Source of the DNA: Streptomyces olivaceoviridis
GTDB taxonomy: Bacteria; Actinomycetota; Actinomycetes; Streptomycetales; Streptomycetaceae
Assembly: GCF_014650115.1 (NCBI RefSeq)
Contig: NZ_BMUI01000007.1
Span: 124,001 to 188,000 of the forward strand
DNA length: 64,000 bases
Reading direction: 5' to 3'
Shown: one piece after another, positions 52,773 to 63,999 of the stretch
How the letters are laid out: every line of letters starts with the position of its first letter
Numbering within the stretch: position 1 is the stretch's first letter
The notes under the pieces: generated by a model
What the model was told of the DNA's origin: nothing
What the model saw: only the letters and a program-made list of their open reading frames with translations
The model's database searches: none
Program-made: the position numbers and the translations under genes

Positions 52773-53744
52773 GTGAAAGTCGCAGTCCTCGGCGCCGGTG
52801 CCATCGGCGCCTACGTCGGTGCCGCGCTCCACCGCGCCGGCGCCGACGTGCACCTCATCGCCCGTGGACCGCACCTCGCGGCCATGAGGCGGCACGGCGT
52901 CCAGGTGGTCAGCCCGCGCGGCGACTTCACCGCGCACCCCCGTGCCACCGACGACCCGGCCGAGGTCGGCCCGGTCGACCACGTCTTCCTGGGCCTGAAG
53001 GCCACCGCGTACGCGGCGTGCGGGCCGCTGATCGCACCCCTGCTGCACGAGCGCACCACGGTGGTGGCCGCGCAGAACGGCATCCCCTGGTGGTACTTCC
53101 ACCGGCACGGCGGCCCCCACGACGGCCACCGCCTGGAGAGCGTCGACCCGGGCGGCGCCGTCAGCGCGGTCCTCGCCCCCGAACGGGCCGTCGGCTGCGT
53201 CGTCTACGCGGCGACGGAGCTCCAGGCGCCCGGCGTGGTGCGGCACGTGGAGGGCACCCGGTTCTCCCTCGGCGAGCCCGACCGCAGCCTCTCGGCGCGC
53301 TGCCTGGAGCTGAGCGCGGCGATGCGGGCCGGCGGGCTGAAGTGCCCCGTGGAACCGGACCTGCGCAACGACATCTGGCTCAAGCTGCTCGGGAACATCT
53401 CCTTCAACCCGATCAGCGCCCTGGCCCGGGCCACCATGCGGCAGATGTGCCGGCACGGCGGCACCCGCCGGGTCATCGAGACGATGATGCGCGAGACGCT
53501 CTGTGTCGCCGAGGCCCTCGGCTGCGAGGTGGGCGTCTCCATCGAGCGTCGGCTCGCCGGTGCGGAACGCGTCGGCGACCACCGCACCTCCACCCTCCAG
53601 GACCTGGAGCGCGGCAAACCGCTGGAGCTGGACGTGCTGCTCGCCGCCGTGGTCGAACTCGCGGAGATCACCGGCGTGGAGGTGCCCACCCTGCGCACCG
53701 TGCACGCCATCTCGGACCTGCTCGCGCTGAGGAGCGCCGCATGA
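52773..53744 (+). CDS. 2-dehydropantoate 2-reductase-like protein
   Basis: GTG 52773 (CGGAGCG upstream) gives 323 aa. The N-terminal Rossmann fold has VLGAGAIGAYVGAALHRAGADV and AQNGIPWW. The C-terminal ApbA domain has DIWLKLLGNISFNPISALARAT with the expected K-x4-N (catalytic Lys) and STLQDLERGKPLELD. It is NAD(P)H dependent. It leads the formate dehydrogenase operon and its stop overlaps the next start (ATGA). It may reduce a small 2-oxo acid such as glyoxylate or feed CoA synthesis; neither can be settled. Confidence 0.85.
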   Translation: MKVAVLGAGAIGAYVGAALHRAGADVHLIARGPHLAAMRRHGVQVVSPRGDFTAHPRATDDPAEVGPVDHVFLGLKATAYAACGPLIAPLLHERTTVVAAQNGIPWWYFHRHGGPHDGHRLESVDPGGAVSAVLAPERAVGCVVYAATELQAPGVVRHVEGTRFSLGEPDRSLSARCLELSAAMRAGGLKCPVEPDLRNDIWLKLLGNISFNPISALARATMRQMCRHGGTRRVIETMMRETLCVAEALGCEVGVSIERRLAGAERVGDHRTSTLQDLERGKPLELDVLLAAVVELAEITGVEVPTLRTVHAISDLLALRSAA

Positions 53745-55660
53745 GGAACCGGCAACCGAAGACCTACACCCGGCTGACGCGCCCCCTGGTGCGCGACTCG
53801 CGTGACGAGCCGTTCCGGGAGGCGGGCTGGCAGGAGGCGCTGGACCGCGCCGCCCGGGGCCTGGAGCGCAACCGGGGCGCGTTCGGGATGTTCTCCTGCG
53901 CCCGCGCCACCAACGAGATGAACTACGTGGCGCAGAAGTTCGCACGGGTGGTGATGGGCACCAACAACGTCGACTCCTGCAACCGGACGTGTCACGCGCC
54001 CAGTGTCGCCGGGCTGTCGGCCGCGTTCGGCTCCGGCGGCGGCACGTCGTCGTACGAGGAGATCGAGCACACCGACGTCATCGTGATGTGGGGCTCCAAC
54101 GCCCGCTTCGCGCACCCGATCTTCTTCCAGCACGTGCTGAAGGGCATCCGGGGCGGCGCCCGGATGTACGCCGTCGACCCGCGCCGGACCTCCACCGCCG
54201 AGTGGGCGGAGAGCTGGCTCGGGCTGAACGTCGGCACCGACATCCCGATGGCGCACGCGATCGGCCGGGAGATCATCCACGCCGGGCTGGTGAACGAGGC
54301 GTTCGTCGGGCGGGCGACCACCGGCTTCGAGGAGTACCGCAAGCTGGTCGAGCCCTGGACGCCGTCCCTGGCCGAGAAGGTGACCGGCGTACCGGCCCGC
54401 GCCATACGCGAGCTGGCGCACGCCTACGCCCGCGCCGAGCGGGCCCAGCTGTGCTGGACCCTCGGCATCACCGAGCACCACAACGGCACCGACAACGTCC
54501 GCGCGCTGATCAACCTCTCCCTGCTCACCGGCCACGTCGGCCGCTACGGCTCCGGGCTCCAGCCGCTGCGCGGGCAGAACAACGTGCAGGGCGGCGGCGA
54601 CATGGGCGCCATCCCCAACCGGCTGCCCGGCTTCCAGGACATCCTCGACCCGGACGTCCGGCTGAAGTTCGAGTCGGCCTGGGACACCGTCATCCAGCCG
54701 CACTACGGGCTGAACCTGACGGAGATGTTCGAGGCCATGGAGGACGGCCGGCTGCGCGCGGTGTACTGCGTCGGGGAGAACCCGGCGCAGTCGGAGGCCG
54801 ACGGCGAACAGGCCGTACGCCGCCTGAAGGCCCTGGACTTCCTCGTCGTCCAGGACATCTTCCTGACGAAGACCGCCGAACTGGCGGACGTCGTCCTGCC
54901 CGCCACCGCCGGCTGGGCGGAGACCGAGGGCACCACCACCAACAGCGAGCGGCGCGTGCAGCGGGTGCGGCGGGCCGTCACCCCGCCCGGTGAGGCCCGC
55001 GAGGACATCGACATCATCTGCGAACTGGCCACCCGGCTGGGCCACGACTGGAAGTACGCCGACGCGGAGGCCGTGTGGAACGAGCTGCGGTCGGTGTCCC
55101 CGGACCACTACGGGATGACGTACCGCCGGCTGGCGGAGCACCAGGGCATCCAGTGGCCCTGCCCGAGCACCGAGGAGCTCGAACCCCCCTTCCTGCACGG
55201 CCGGTTGTGGGAGCCGGACCCCGGGCGGCGGGGCAGGCCGGCGCCGTTCGGGCTGGTGCAGCACGATCCGCCGGTGGACCTCACCGACGAGGAGTACCCG
55301 GTCCGGCTCACCACCGGCCGGCGGCTGGACTCCTACAACACCGGTGTGCAGAGCGGCGGTTTCGCCTCGCCGCTGCGGCGCGGCGAGTACATCGAGCTGT
55401 GCCCGGAGGACGCCGAGCGGTACGGGGTCGTCGTCGGCGAGGAGGTGCGGGTCTCCTCACGGCGGGGCTCGGTGGTGGCCCCCGTGTGGATCGACACGGC
55501 CCTGCGCCCCGGCCTCGCCTTCATGACCATGCACTTTCCCGACGAGGTCGACACCAACCGGCTGACCATCGAGGCGAACTGCCCGATCGCGGGGACGGCG
55601 GAGTTCAAGGCGTCGGCGATCCGGATCGAGAAGCTGCCCGCATCGACCCATGTGAGGTGA
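53741..55660 (+). CDS. fdhA: Formate dehydrogenase catalytic subunit, lacking the N-terminal Fe4S4 domain
   Basis: The 639-aa molybdopterin oxidoreductase has FSCARATNEMNYVAQKF and NNVDSCNRTCHAPSVAGL, with Cys84 at the Mo-ligand position (Sec in E. coli FdhF). RGQNNVQGGGDMGAIPN and ENPAQSEAD follow; the C-terminal molydopterin-binding part has LTTGRRLDSYNTGVQSG. The usual N-terminal [4Fe-4S] unit is absent and is found instead at the C-terminus of the ferredoxin-like subunit (57486-58346). It oxidises formate to CO2 and passes electrons to the NuoEF-like partner. Confidence 0.85.
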   Translation: MRNRQPKTYTRLTRPLVRDSRDEPFREAGWQEALDRAARGLERNRGAFGMFSCARATNEMNYVAQKFARVVMGTNNVDSCNRTCHAPSVAGLSAAFGSGGGTSSYEEIEHTDVIVMWGSNARFAHPIFFQHVLKGIRGGARMYAVDPRRTSTAEWAESWLGLNVGTDIPMAHAIGREIIHAGLVNEAFVGRATTGFEEYRKLVEPWTPSLAEKVTGVPARAIRELAHAYARAERAQLCWTLGITEHHNGTDNVRALINLSLLTGHVGRYGSGLQPLRGQNNVQGGGDMGAIPNRLPGFQDILDPDVRLKFESAWDTVIQPHYGLNLTEMFEAMEDGRLRAVYCVGENPAQSEADGEQAVRRLKALDFLVVQDIFLTKTAELADVVLPATAGWAETEGTTTNSERRVQRVRRAVTPPGEAREDIDIICELATRLGHDWKYADAEAVWNELRSVSPDHYGMTYRRLAEHQGIQWPCPSTEELEPPFLHGRLWEPDPGRRGRPAPFGLVQHDPPVDLTDEEYPVRLTTGRRLDSYNTGVQSGGFASPLRRGEYIELCPEDAERYGVVVGEEVRVSSRRGSVVAPVWIDTALRPGLAFMTMHFPDEVDTNRLTIEANCPIAGTAEFKASAIRIEKLPASTHVR

Positions 55661-55665
55661 CCTTC

Positions 55666-57485
<1,820 letters not shown>

Positions 57486-57489
<4 letters not shown>

Positions 57490-58346
57490 CCGCGATACCG
57501 ATCGGGGTGCCGCGCCGGCTGGTCGAGTTCACGCTCGACGGGCAGGAGGCCCGGGTTCCCGAGGGCGCCACCGTCCTCGACGCCTGCCGGGCCGCGGGCA
57601 AGGACGTCCCGACGCTGTGCCAGGGCGACACCCTGCGCCCGAAGAACGCCTGCCGGGTGTGCGTGGTGGAGGTCGAGGGGTCGCGGACGCTGGTGCCGGC
57701 CTGCTCGCGCCGGGCCGAGCCCGGCATGGAGGTGCGCACGGACACCGAGCGCGTGCGGCACAGCCGGAAGATCGTCCTGGAGCTGCTGGTCTCCTCGGCC
57801 GACCTGTCGACGACACCGCGGGCCGCCGAGTGGATCAAGGAGTACGAGGCGAAGCCGGACCGCTTCGGCCCCGACGCGGCCCGCCTGAACGACGAACCGA
57901 AGATCGACAACGAGCTGTACGTGCGCGACTACGCCAAGTGCATCCTCTGCTACAAGTGCGTCGACGCCTGTGGCGACCAGTGGCAGAACTCCTTCGCGAT
58001 CTCGGTCGCCGGGCGCGGTTTCGACGCGCGGATCGCCGTGGAGCACGACGCGCCGCTGACCGACTCGGCCTGCGTGTTCTGCGGCAACTGCGTGGAGGTG
58101 TGCCCGACCGGGGCGCTGTCCGCCAAGCGGGAGTTCGACCTGCGGGCGGCCGGCGACTGGGACGAGTCGCGGCAGACGGACACGACCACGGTGTGCGCTT
58201 ACTGCGGGGTGGGCTGCACGCTCACCCTCCACGTGCAGGACAATGAGATCGTGAAGGTCACCTCACCGCACGACAACCCGGTGACCCACGGCAACCTCTG
58301 CATCAAGGGCCGTTTCGGCTACCAGCACGTACAGAACCGGGGCTGA
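57486..58346 (+). CDS. Formate dehydrogenase iron-sulfur subunit with transplanted Mop-Fe4S4 domain
   Basis: The 286-aa protein has in order: a [2Fe-2S] domain (about 1-80; [21 protein letters not shown], in part), two [4Fe-4S] ferredoxin motifs ([11 protein letters not shown] and [16 protein letters not shown]), and a C-terminal Molybdop_Fe4S4-type unit ([30 protein letters not shown]). The last unit is normally the N-terminus of the catalytic subunit. Together with fdhA it rebuilds a full NuoG-like FDH chain. It overlaps the upstream gene (ATGA). Confidence 0.88.
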
Positions 58347-58353
58347 TCAGACC

Positions 58354-59202
58354 ATGGGACGAGTCACGGAACGACGCAAGGTCCTCCGCATCCGGGACGG
58401 GGCGGTCTCCACCCGGCCGGACACGCTCGTCGCCGAGGAACCTCTGGAGATCCGGCTGAACGGCAAGCCGCTCGCGATCACCATGCGCACCCCCGGCGAC
58501 GACTTCGCGCTCGCGGCCGGCTTCCTGGTGAGCGAAGGAGTGCTCGCCACGGCGTCCGACCTCCAGAACATCGTCTACTGCGCCGGGGCGACGGTGGACG
58601 GCTCCAACACGTACAACGTGGTCGACGTGAAGACCGCGCCGGACGTCACGCTCCCGGACTTCACGCTGGAACGGAACGTCTACACCTCCTCCTCGTGCGG
58701 ACTGTGCGGCAAGGCCAGCCTGGACGCCGTCCGTACGACCGCGCGCTGGCCGATCGCCGACACTCCCCCGCTCCGGGTCACCCCCGAACTGCTGGCGAGC
58801 CTGCCCGACCGGCTGCGGGCGGCCCAGCGGGTGTTCGACCGGACCGGGGGCCTGCACGCGGCGGCCCTGTTCAGCGAGGACGGGGAACTGCTGGACACCC
58901 GGGAGGACGTGGGCCGGCACAACGCGGTCGACAAGCTGATCGGCCGGGCGCTCCAGAACGACACCCTGCCGCTGTCCCGGACGATCCTCATGGTCTCGGG
59001 CCGGGCCTCCTTCGAACTGGCGCAGAAGGCGGTGATGGCGGGCATCCCGGTGCTCGCGGCCGTGTCGGCGCCGTCGTCACTGGCGGTGGACCTGGCCGCG
59101 GAGACGGGGCTGACCCTGGTGGGCTTCCTGCGGGGCAACTCGATGAACGTGTACGCGGGCCAGGACCGGATCGCCCTGCGGGAGGCTGCCGCCCAGAGCT
59201 GA
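58354..59202 (+). CDS. fdhD: Formate dehydrogenase accessory sulfurtransferase FdhD
   Basis: The 282-aa protein has the FdhD signature: [32 protein letters not shown] (CxxC sulfur relay), [15 protein letters not shown] and [10 protein letters not shown]. FdhD delivers sulfur from IscS to the molybdenum cofactor and is needed for active FDH. It lies 7 bp after the ferredoxin-like subunit as the last gene of the operon. Confidence 0.95.
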   Translation: MGRVTERRKVLRIRDGAVSTRPDTLVAEEPLEIRLNGKPLAITMRTPGDDFALAAGFLVSEGVLATASDLQNIVYCAGATVDGSNTYNVVDVKTAPDVTLPDFTLERNVYTSSSCGLCGKASLDAVRTTARWPIADTPPLRVTPELLASLPDRLRAAQRVFDRTGGLHAAALFSEDGELLDTREDVGRHNAVDKLIGRALQNDTLPLSRTILMVSGRASFELAQKAVMAGIPVLAAVSAPSSLAVDLAAETGLTLVGFLRGNSMNVYAGQDRIALREAAAQS

Positions 59203-59233
59203 CCGGCCACCTCTGTTGGCTTCGTTCGCCTCC

Positions 59234-59251
59234 GGGGGCGCCTCAGCCCCC
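59234..59251. terminator. Hairpin between convergent fdhD and hydrolase genes
   Basis: GGGGGC, GCCTCA, GCCCCC, 31 bp after the fdhD stop codon. Confidence 0.5.
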
Positions 59252-59323
59252 TGCGGCTCTCTTCGCGGCCGACGCGTGGGGACAGCCGGACTTGGTGGGC
59301 CCTTGCCCCTTGTCGGGGGCTGT

Positions 59324-59845
59324 TCAGGCGAAGCCGATGTCCGTCGACCTCGTCACCGTGCCCAGTCTCGGGAAGTCGAGGCGTACCGATGCCTCGTGCT
59401 CGGCCGCGGTGAACGCTGCCATGGTGTCCTCGGCGAAGACGAGGTCGTAGCCGAGGTCGGCGGCGGCGCGGGCGGTGGACTCGACACCCAGGTTGGTGGC
59501 GATGCCGCCGAACACCAGGGTGGTGATGCCGCGTTCGCGCAGCCGCTCGTCCAGGCCGGTGCCCTGGAAGGCGCCGAGGGTCCGCTTGACGACCTCCAGG
59601 TCGCCGCCCCGGCGCAGGCCGGGCGCCAGCCCGCTGCCGGGCGGCTGTTCGGCGACGGCGGGGCGCTCGACCCGCACGAGGACGACGAGGGCACCGGCGC
59701 GGCGGAAGGTGGTGGCCAACTCCTCCGCGGCAGCGAGCACTTCGGTGCCCTTGCGGGGTTCCAGGGGCAGCGCGACGACGCGGTCCATCAGGTCGACGAG
59801 GAGGAGGGCGGTGCGCTGCGGATCGAGCACGGGAACTGCGGTCAT
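59324..59845 (-). CDS. Isochorismatase-like hydrolase lacking the catalytic Cys
   Basis: The 173-aa protein has the isochorismatase-like fold: Asp18 in LLLVDLMDRV, Lys87 in EVVKRTLGAF and GGIATNLGVESTARAA. In the family the nucleophilic Cys sits in TNxCVEST; here that residue is Gly120. Family members with this change occur widely in Streptomyces, from memory. It may act on a different substrate by another mechanism or bind only. Confidence 0.75.
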   Translation of the reverse strand: MTAVPVLDPQRTALLLVDLMDRVVALPLEPRKGTEVLAAAEELATTFRRAGALVVLVRVERPAVAEQPPGSGLAPGLRRGGDLEVVKRTLGAFQGTGLDERLRERGITTLVFGGIATNLGVESTARAAADLGYDLVFAEDTMAAFTAAEHEASVRLDFPRLGTVTRSTDIGFA

Positions 59846-59864
59846 GACGGAACGTTAGCCGCCG

Positions 59865-60302
59865 TCAGCCGTCCGTGCCGGAAATCCGGATCAACAGGCC
59901 CGTGAACTGATCGCGTTCCGCGGCCGACAGCGGGGCGAGCAGTTCGTCGTTGGCCTCGCGGGCGGCCTTCTCGCAGCGCACGAGGAGACGGGCGCCCTCC
60001 TCGGTGAGGGAGACGGCGTTCTTGCGCCGGTCGCGGGGGTCGGGGGCGCGCTCGACCAGACCGGCGGACTGAAGGTCGTTCAGGATGCCGACCACGTCCT
60101 TCGGGTCGAGGCGCACACCGCGGCCGAGGTCCGCCTGAGCGACCGGGGCCAGGTCGCGGACGGCGGAGAGGACGACGTGGTGCCACATCTTCAGCCCTTC
60201 CGCCGCGAGGGCCTCGGCGACCAGGGCACGGCCCCGCGCGGCGGCCCGGCCGAGGAGCCAGCTGGGCAGGGAGCGGATCGCGGGCAGGGGTGCTTCGGCC
60301 AT
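59865..60302 (-). CDS. MarR-family regulator
   Basis: The 145-aa winged-helix protein has VAQADLGRGVRLDPKDVVGILNDLQSAGLVERAPDPRDRRKNAVSLT (in pieces), the D-x-R-D-R-R wing of MarR proteins. It diverges from the quinone-oxidoreductase gene at 60430. Three palindromic sites in the shared gap suggest autorepression and control of that gene, relieved by phenolic or oxidative ligands. Confidence 0.9.
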   Translation of the reverse strand: MAEAPLPAIRSLPSWLLGRAAARGRALVAEALAAEGLKMWHHVVLSAVRDLAPVAQADLGRGVRLDPKDVVGILNDLQSAGLVERAPDPRDRRKNAVSLTEEGARLLVRCEKAAREANDELLAPLSAAERDQFTGLLIRISGTDG

Positions 60303-60324
60303 GACGGCAGCCTAGCCGAAGAAT

Positions 60325-60392
60325 CGTTGGACTTCCCAATGAAGTGTGCTCTACCGTTGGCACTCCCAACGATTTCATGGGTGTTCCCAACG
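60325..60392. promoter_or_regulatory. Triple MarR-type operator
   Basis: CGTTGG, 5 nt, CCAACG is perfect at 60355-60371. CGTTGG, 5 nt, CCAATG (60325-60341) and CATGGG, 5 nt, CCAACG (60376-60392) are degenerate copies. Start spacings of 30 and 21 bp equal about three and two helical turns. Confidence 0.75.
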
Positions 60393-60429
60393 ATCGATGC
60401 GCCGGGCACGCCCGGTCCCTGGAGGTTCG

Positions 60430-61374
60430 ATGCGTCGCGTCCGGTACGAGTCCACCGGCGGCCCCCTGTTCGTGGAGGAGGCGCCCGTCCCCGTGCCCGG
60501 CCCCGGTGAGCTGCTGGTGCGCTGCGCGGCCGTCGGGGTCACCCTGCCGGTGGTGCGCAAGGTGACCGAGGCCGCGGAGCCGGTGCCGCTGGGCGGTGAG
60601 ATCGCGGGCGAGGTGGTGGCGGCCGGCGGGGGCGTGACCCGCTTCCGCCCCGGCGACCGGGTGACCGGGCTGTGCTTCGGACACGGGTACGCCGAGTACG
60701 CCCTGCTGCACGAGGCCATGGCCTCACCGGTGCCGGACGGCGCCGACGCCGTGACCGCGGTGGCGCTGGTGCGCAGCGGCCTGGTGGCCTGGGGAGCGCT
60801 GGAGGCGGCCCGCCCGGCACCGGGAGAGTCGGTCCTCGTCACCGCGGCGGCGAGCGGCGTGGGGCATCTGGCGGTGCAGCTGGCGCGGGCGCGGGGCGCG
60901 GGGCGGGTACGCGGAGCCGTGTCCGGCCCGGGACGGGCCAAGGCCGCGGCCGGTCGGACCAAGGCGGACTTCGTGCGCTCGCTCGGCGCGGACGACTGCG
61001 TGCGGTACGACGACGAGAGCTGGGGCGATCCCGTGGACTGCGTCCTGGACGCCGTCGGCGGCGACCTGCTCTCCCCGGCCCTCGCCGCGCTCGCCCCGCA
61101 CGGCCGCCTGGTCGCCTACAGCTCGGGCGGCGGCACCATCCAGGCGTACGACCTGCTGGTGGGGGCCAAGTCGGTGATCGGCTTCCAGATGGCGCTGATC
61201 GCCCGCGGCCGGCCGGAGCTGTACGAGCGGTGGCGGCAGGAGCTGTGGCGGCTGTTCGCCGAGGGTGCCCTGAAGCCCGTCGTGCACGGGGAGTTCGCCC
61301 TGGAGGACGCGGCGGCGGCGCACGAGGTGATCACGGGCCGGGCCAACCTCGGCAAGGTCGTCCTGCGCCCGTAA
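60430..61374 (+). CDS. Zinc-type alcohol dehydrogenase/quinone oxidoreductase family protein
   Basis: ATG 60430 with GGAGG upstream gives 314 aa. It has the GroES-like N-terminus (VPVPGPGELLVRCAAVGVTLPV, in pieces; GGEIAGEVVAAGGGVTRFRPGDRV) and the NADPH-binding VTAAASGVGHLAVQLAR, with no structural zinc Cys cluster. It is of the quinone oxidoreductase (zeta-crystallin) class and reduces quinones or enones with NADPH. It is regulated by the divergent MarR protein. Confidence 0.88.
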   Translation: MRRVRYESTGGPLFVEEAPVPVPGPGELLVRCAAVGVTLPVVRKVTEAAEPVPLGGEIAGEVVAAGGGVTRFRPGDRVTGLCFGHGYAEYALLHEAMASPVPDGADAVTAVALVRSGLVAWGALEAARPAPGESVLVTAAASGVGHLAVQLARARGAGRVRGAVSGPGRAKAAAGRTKADFVRSLGADDCVRYDDESWGDPVDCVLDAVGGDLLSPALAALAPHGRLVAYSSGGGTIQAYDLLVGAKSVIGFQMALIARGRPELYERWRQELWRLFAEGALKPVVHGEFALEDAAAAHEVITGRANLGKVVLRP

Positions 61375-61442
61375 CCGTCCGCACGCTCCTTGTGACCCGC
61401 GCTACTGCCCACTACCGTTCCTGGGGCGCACGTTGGACGTGG

Positions 61443-61465
61443 GATGTCCGGATGTCCAGATGTCC
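61443..61465 (+). repeat. Three 8-bp tandem repeats upstream of the sialidase
   Basis: GATGTCC repeats at 61443, 61451 and 61459. They lie 24 bp before the start codon and could be an operator or chance. Confidence 0.35.
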
Positions 61466-61488
61466 GGCCGACGAAGGGCAGGTCGCAC

Positions 61489-63366
61489 GTGCCGTCAGGT
61501 CTTCGCGCCCGTCTCAGATCCGCACTCGCCACCGCCGCCCTCGCCGCGGCCGGAACGGTCCTGCCGTTCCTCCCCGCCCATCCGGCGCACGCCCGGCCGG
61601 CGGGCGGTTCTCCGGCGTTCGAGCAGCAGGTGCTGTTCAAGGCCGCCCAGGACCCGGGCTACGCGTGCTTCCGCATCCCGGCGGTCGTCAGGACGGCCGA
61701 CGGCGCCCTGCTGGCGTTCGCCGAGGGCCGGGTCCTCAACTGCGGGGACGCGGCGGACATCGACATCGTGCTCAAGCGCTCCACCGACGGCGGGCGTACC
61801 TGGGGCCCGTTGCAGGTGGTCAACGAGGGCGCCGGCGACACCCACGGCAACCCGGCCCCGGTCGTGGACCGCGTCACCGGCCGGGTCTGGCTGGCTGAGA
61901 CGTACAACACGGGCCGTACGGACAGCGCCGGTTGCCCGGTCCCCTGCGACCGCACCCCGCACCTCCAGTACAGCGACGACGGCGGCCGGACCTGGTCCCC
62001 GCCGCGCGACCTGAGCCCCGAGATCCTGCCCGCCGACTGGAACTCCTGGTACGCCACCGGTCCCGTGCACGGCATCCAGCTCACCCGCGGCCGGTACGCC
62101 GGACGCCTGGTCTTCGGGGTGAACACCGAGACCTGGGACGGCAGCCGGGTCACCGCCAACCACGCGGCCCTGATCGTCAGCGACGACCACGGCGGCCACT
62201 GGCGGATCGGCGCCACCGACACCTGGCCCATCGCCGCCGACGGCACCTTCCGGCAGAAGCCCTCCGAGCTCACGCTCGCCGAGCGCGGCGACGGCTCGGT
62301 CCTGGTCAGCGGACGGGAGCAGGACGGCACCGACCTCGGCCACCGCACCCAGGCCGTCAGCCGCGACGGCGGCGGCAGCTTCACCGCGCCCTTCCGCGAC
62401 CTGCCGGACCTGTACACCCCGCAGGTGCAGGGGTCGCTGCTGCGGCTGGGCGACCGCCTGCTGCTCGCCTGCCCCGGCGATCCCGACCGGCGCCGCACGA
62501 TGATGATCCGCTCCTCCTACGACGGCGGCCGGACCTGGGACGGCGTGGACCGCGGCACGGTCGTCACCACGGACTGGTCCGGCTACTCCGACCTGGTGCG
62601 GGTCGACTCCGGCACGGTCGGCCTGTTGTACGAGGGCGGCGCCGTGGACGCCCGCGACGAGATCCGCTTCGCCCGCTTCAGCGAGGACTGGCCGGCCCCG
62701 CGCCGCGGCCCCGACCCGGTCACCGCCGACCTCGCCCCGCACGCCCGCCCGGCGGCGGTGCTGGGCGGGCCGGAGGCGACGGAGGGGGTGTCCGGGGGCG
62801 CGCTGGAATTCGACGGCACCGACGACGCCGTACGCCTGCCGTACCGCACCGGGCTGCCGCTGGGCGCGAAGGACTTCACGGTGTCGCTGTGGTTCCGGTA
62901 CACGGCGACGGCCGGGGAGCAGCCGTTGTTGTGGATGGGCGGGATCGGCACCAGCCAGCCGCAGGTGTGGCTGCGCGGGGAGCCGGCGAACAACCGGGTG
63001 CGGGGGCTGATCACCGTACGGAACGGAGCCACCCCGCCGCAGACCGCGTCCGTGTCCACGGACACCGCGTACAACGACGGCCGGTGGCACCACGCCGTGC
63101 TCCGCCGCGGCGGGGGCCGGCTGTCGCTGTCCGTCGACGGTGCGCTGTCCTCCGCCGCCGATGTGCCGGGCTCCGTCAGCCGCAACTCCCCCTTCGGTGT
63201 GCACCTCGGTCAGCGCATGGACAGCCGTGCCTTCCTCACCGGCGCGCTGGACGAGGTGCGCGTCTGGGACCGGGCGCTCACCGACGCCGAACTCGCCGAC
63301 CCCAAGGTGCTGCGGTCACCGCAGGACACGGTCCTGTGGCTGCCCCTGAACCGTGTGCGCGGCTGA
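61489..63366 (+). CDS. Secreted exo-alpha-sialidase (GH33) with C-terminal LamG-like domain
   Basis: GTG 61489, with AAGGGCAGG upstream, gives 625 aa. The signal peptide ends near AHPAHA. The catalytic six-blade propeller has the FRIP motif (about 61) and Asp boxes STDGGRTW, SDDGGRTW, SDDHGGHW and SYDGGRTW. A concanavalin/LamG-like domain follows from about 430 (EFDGTDDAVRLPY, FTVSLWFRYTA, DEVRVWDRALTDAEL). It releases terminal sialic acids from glycoconjugates outside the cell. Confidence 0.9.
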   Translation: MPSGLRARLRSALATAALAAAGTVLPFLPAHPAHARPAGGSPAFEQQVLFKAAQDPGYACFRIPAVVRTADGALLAFAEGRVLNCGDAADIDIVLKRSTDGGRTWGPLQVVNEGAGDTHGNPAPVVDRVTGRVWLAETYNTGRTDSAGCPVPCDRTPHLQYSDDGGRTWSPPRDLSPEILPADWNSWYATGPVHGIQLTRGRYAGRLVFGVNTETWDGSRVTANHAALIVSDDHGGHWRIGATDTWPIAADGTFRQKPSELTLAERGDGSVLVSGREQDGTDLGHRTQAVSRDGGGSFTAPFRDLPDLYTPQVQGSLLRLGDRLLLACPGDPDRRRTMMIRSSYDGGRTWDGVDRGTVVTTDWSGYSDLVRVDSGTVGLLYEGGAVDARDEIRFARFSEDWPAPRRGPDPVTADLAPHARPAAVLGGPEATEGVSGGALEFDGTDDAVRLPYRTGLPLGAKDFTVSLWFRYTATAGEQPLLWMGGIGTSQPQVWLRGEPANNRVRGLITVRNGATPPQTASVSTDTAYNDGRWHHAVLRRGGGRLSLSVDGALSSAADVPGSVSRNSPFGVHLGQRMDSRAFLTGALDEVRVWDRALTDAELADPKVLRSPQDTVLWLPLNRVRG

Positions 63367-63999
63367 CGCGTCGGGCGCGTCCGTGGCCGCCTCCGGGTCA
63401 CGGGCGCGCCGCTTGGCGATGACCGCGCACACCATCAGCTGCATCTGGTGGAAGAGCATCAGCGGCAGGACGGCCAGCGAGGCGTGGGTGCCGAACAGGA
63501 CGCCGGCCATCGGCAGCCCGGAGGCGAGGGACTTCTTCGACCCGGCGAACTGGATGGCGATCCGGTCCCCCCGGCCGAAGCCGAGCGCCTTGGCGCCGTA
63601 CCAGGTCAGCGCCAGCATCACGGCCAGCAGGACGGCCTCGACGCCGAGCAGTCCGGCTAGCCGCACGGGGCTGACCTGGTGCCAGATGCCCTGGTTCATG
63701 CCCTCGCTGAACGCGGTGTAGACGACCAGCAGGATCGAGCCGCGGTCGACCAGCCCGAGGACCTTCTTGTGGCGGGTGACGAACCCGCCGATCCAGCGCC
63801 GCAGCAGTTGCCCGGCGAGGAACGGCGCCAGCAGCTGGAGCACGATCTTCACGACCGAGTCGGCGGAGAACCCGACCGCCTCACCGCCGAGCAGCCCCGC
63901 CGCGAGCAGCGGCGTGACGACGATGCCGACGAGGGAGGAGAAGGACCCGGCGCAGATCGCGGCGGGCACGTTGCCCCGGGCGATCGAGGTGAACGCGAT
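63316..63999 (-). CDS. Bile-acid:sodium symporter-like membrane protein (5' partial)
   Basis: The frame is open to the right edge, so the N-terminus is missing. The visible 227 residues include IAFTSIARGNVPAAICAGSF, LLAPFLAGQLLRRWIGGFV and GSKKSLASGLPMAGVLF, which fit the SBF-like (PF13593-type) family, with about six membrane helices. Its 3' end overlaps the convergent sialidase gene by 51 bp. The substrate is unknown. Confidence 0.8.
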   Translation of the reverse strand: MAFTSIARGNVPAAICAGSFSSLVGIVVTPLLAAGLLGGEAVGFSADSVVKIVLQLLAPFLAGQLLRRWIGGFVTRHKKVLGLVDRGSILLVVYTAFSEGMNQGIWHQVSPVRLAGLLGVEAVLLAVMLALTWYGAKALGFGRGDRIAIQFAGSKKSLASGLPMAGVLFGTHASLAVLPLMLFHQMQLMVCAVIAKRRARDPEAATDAPDASAAHTVQGQPQDRVLR

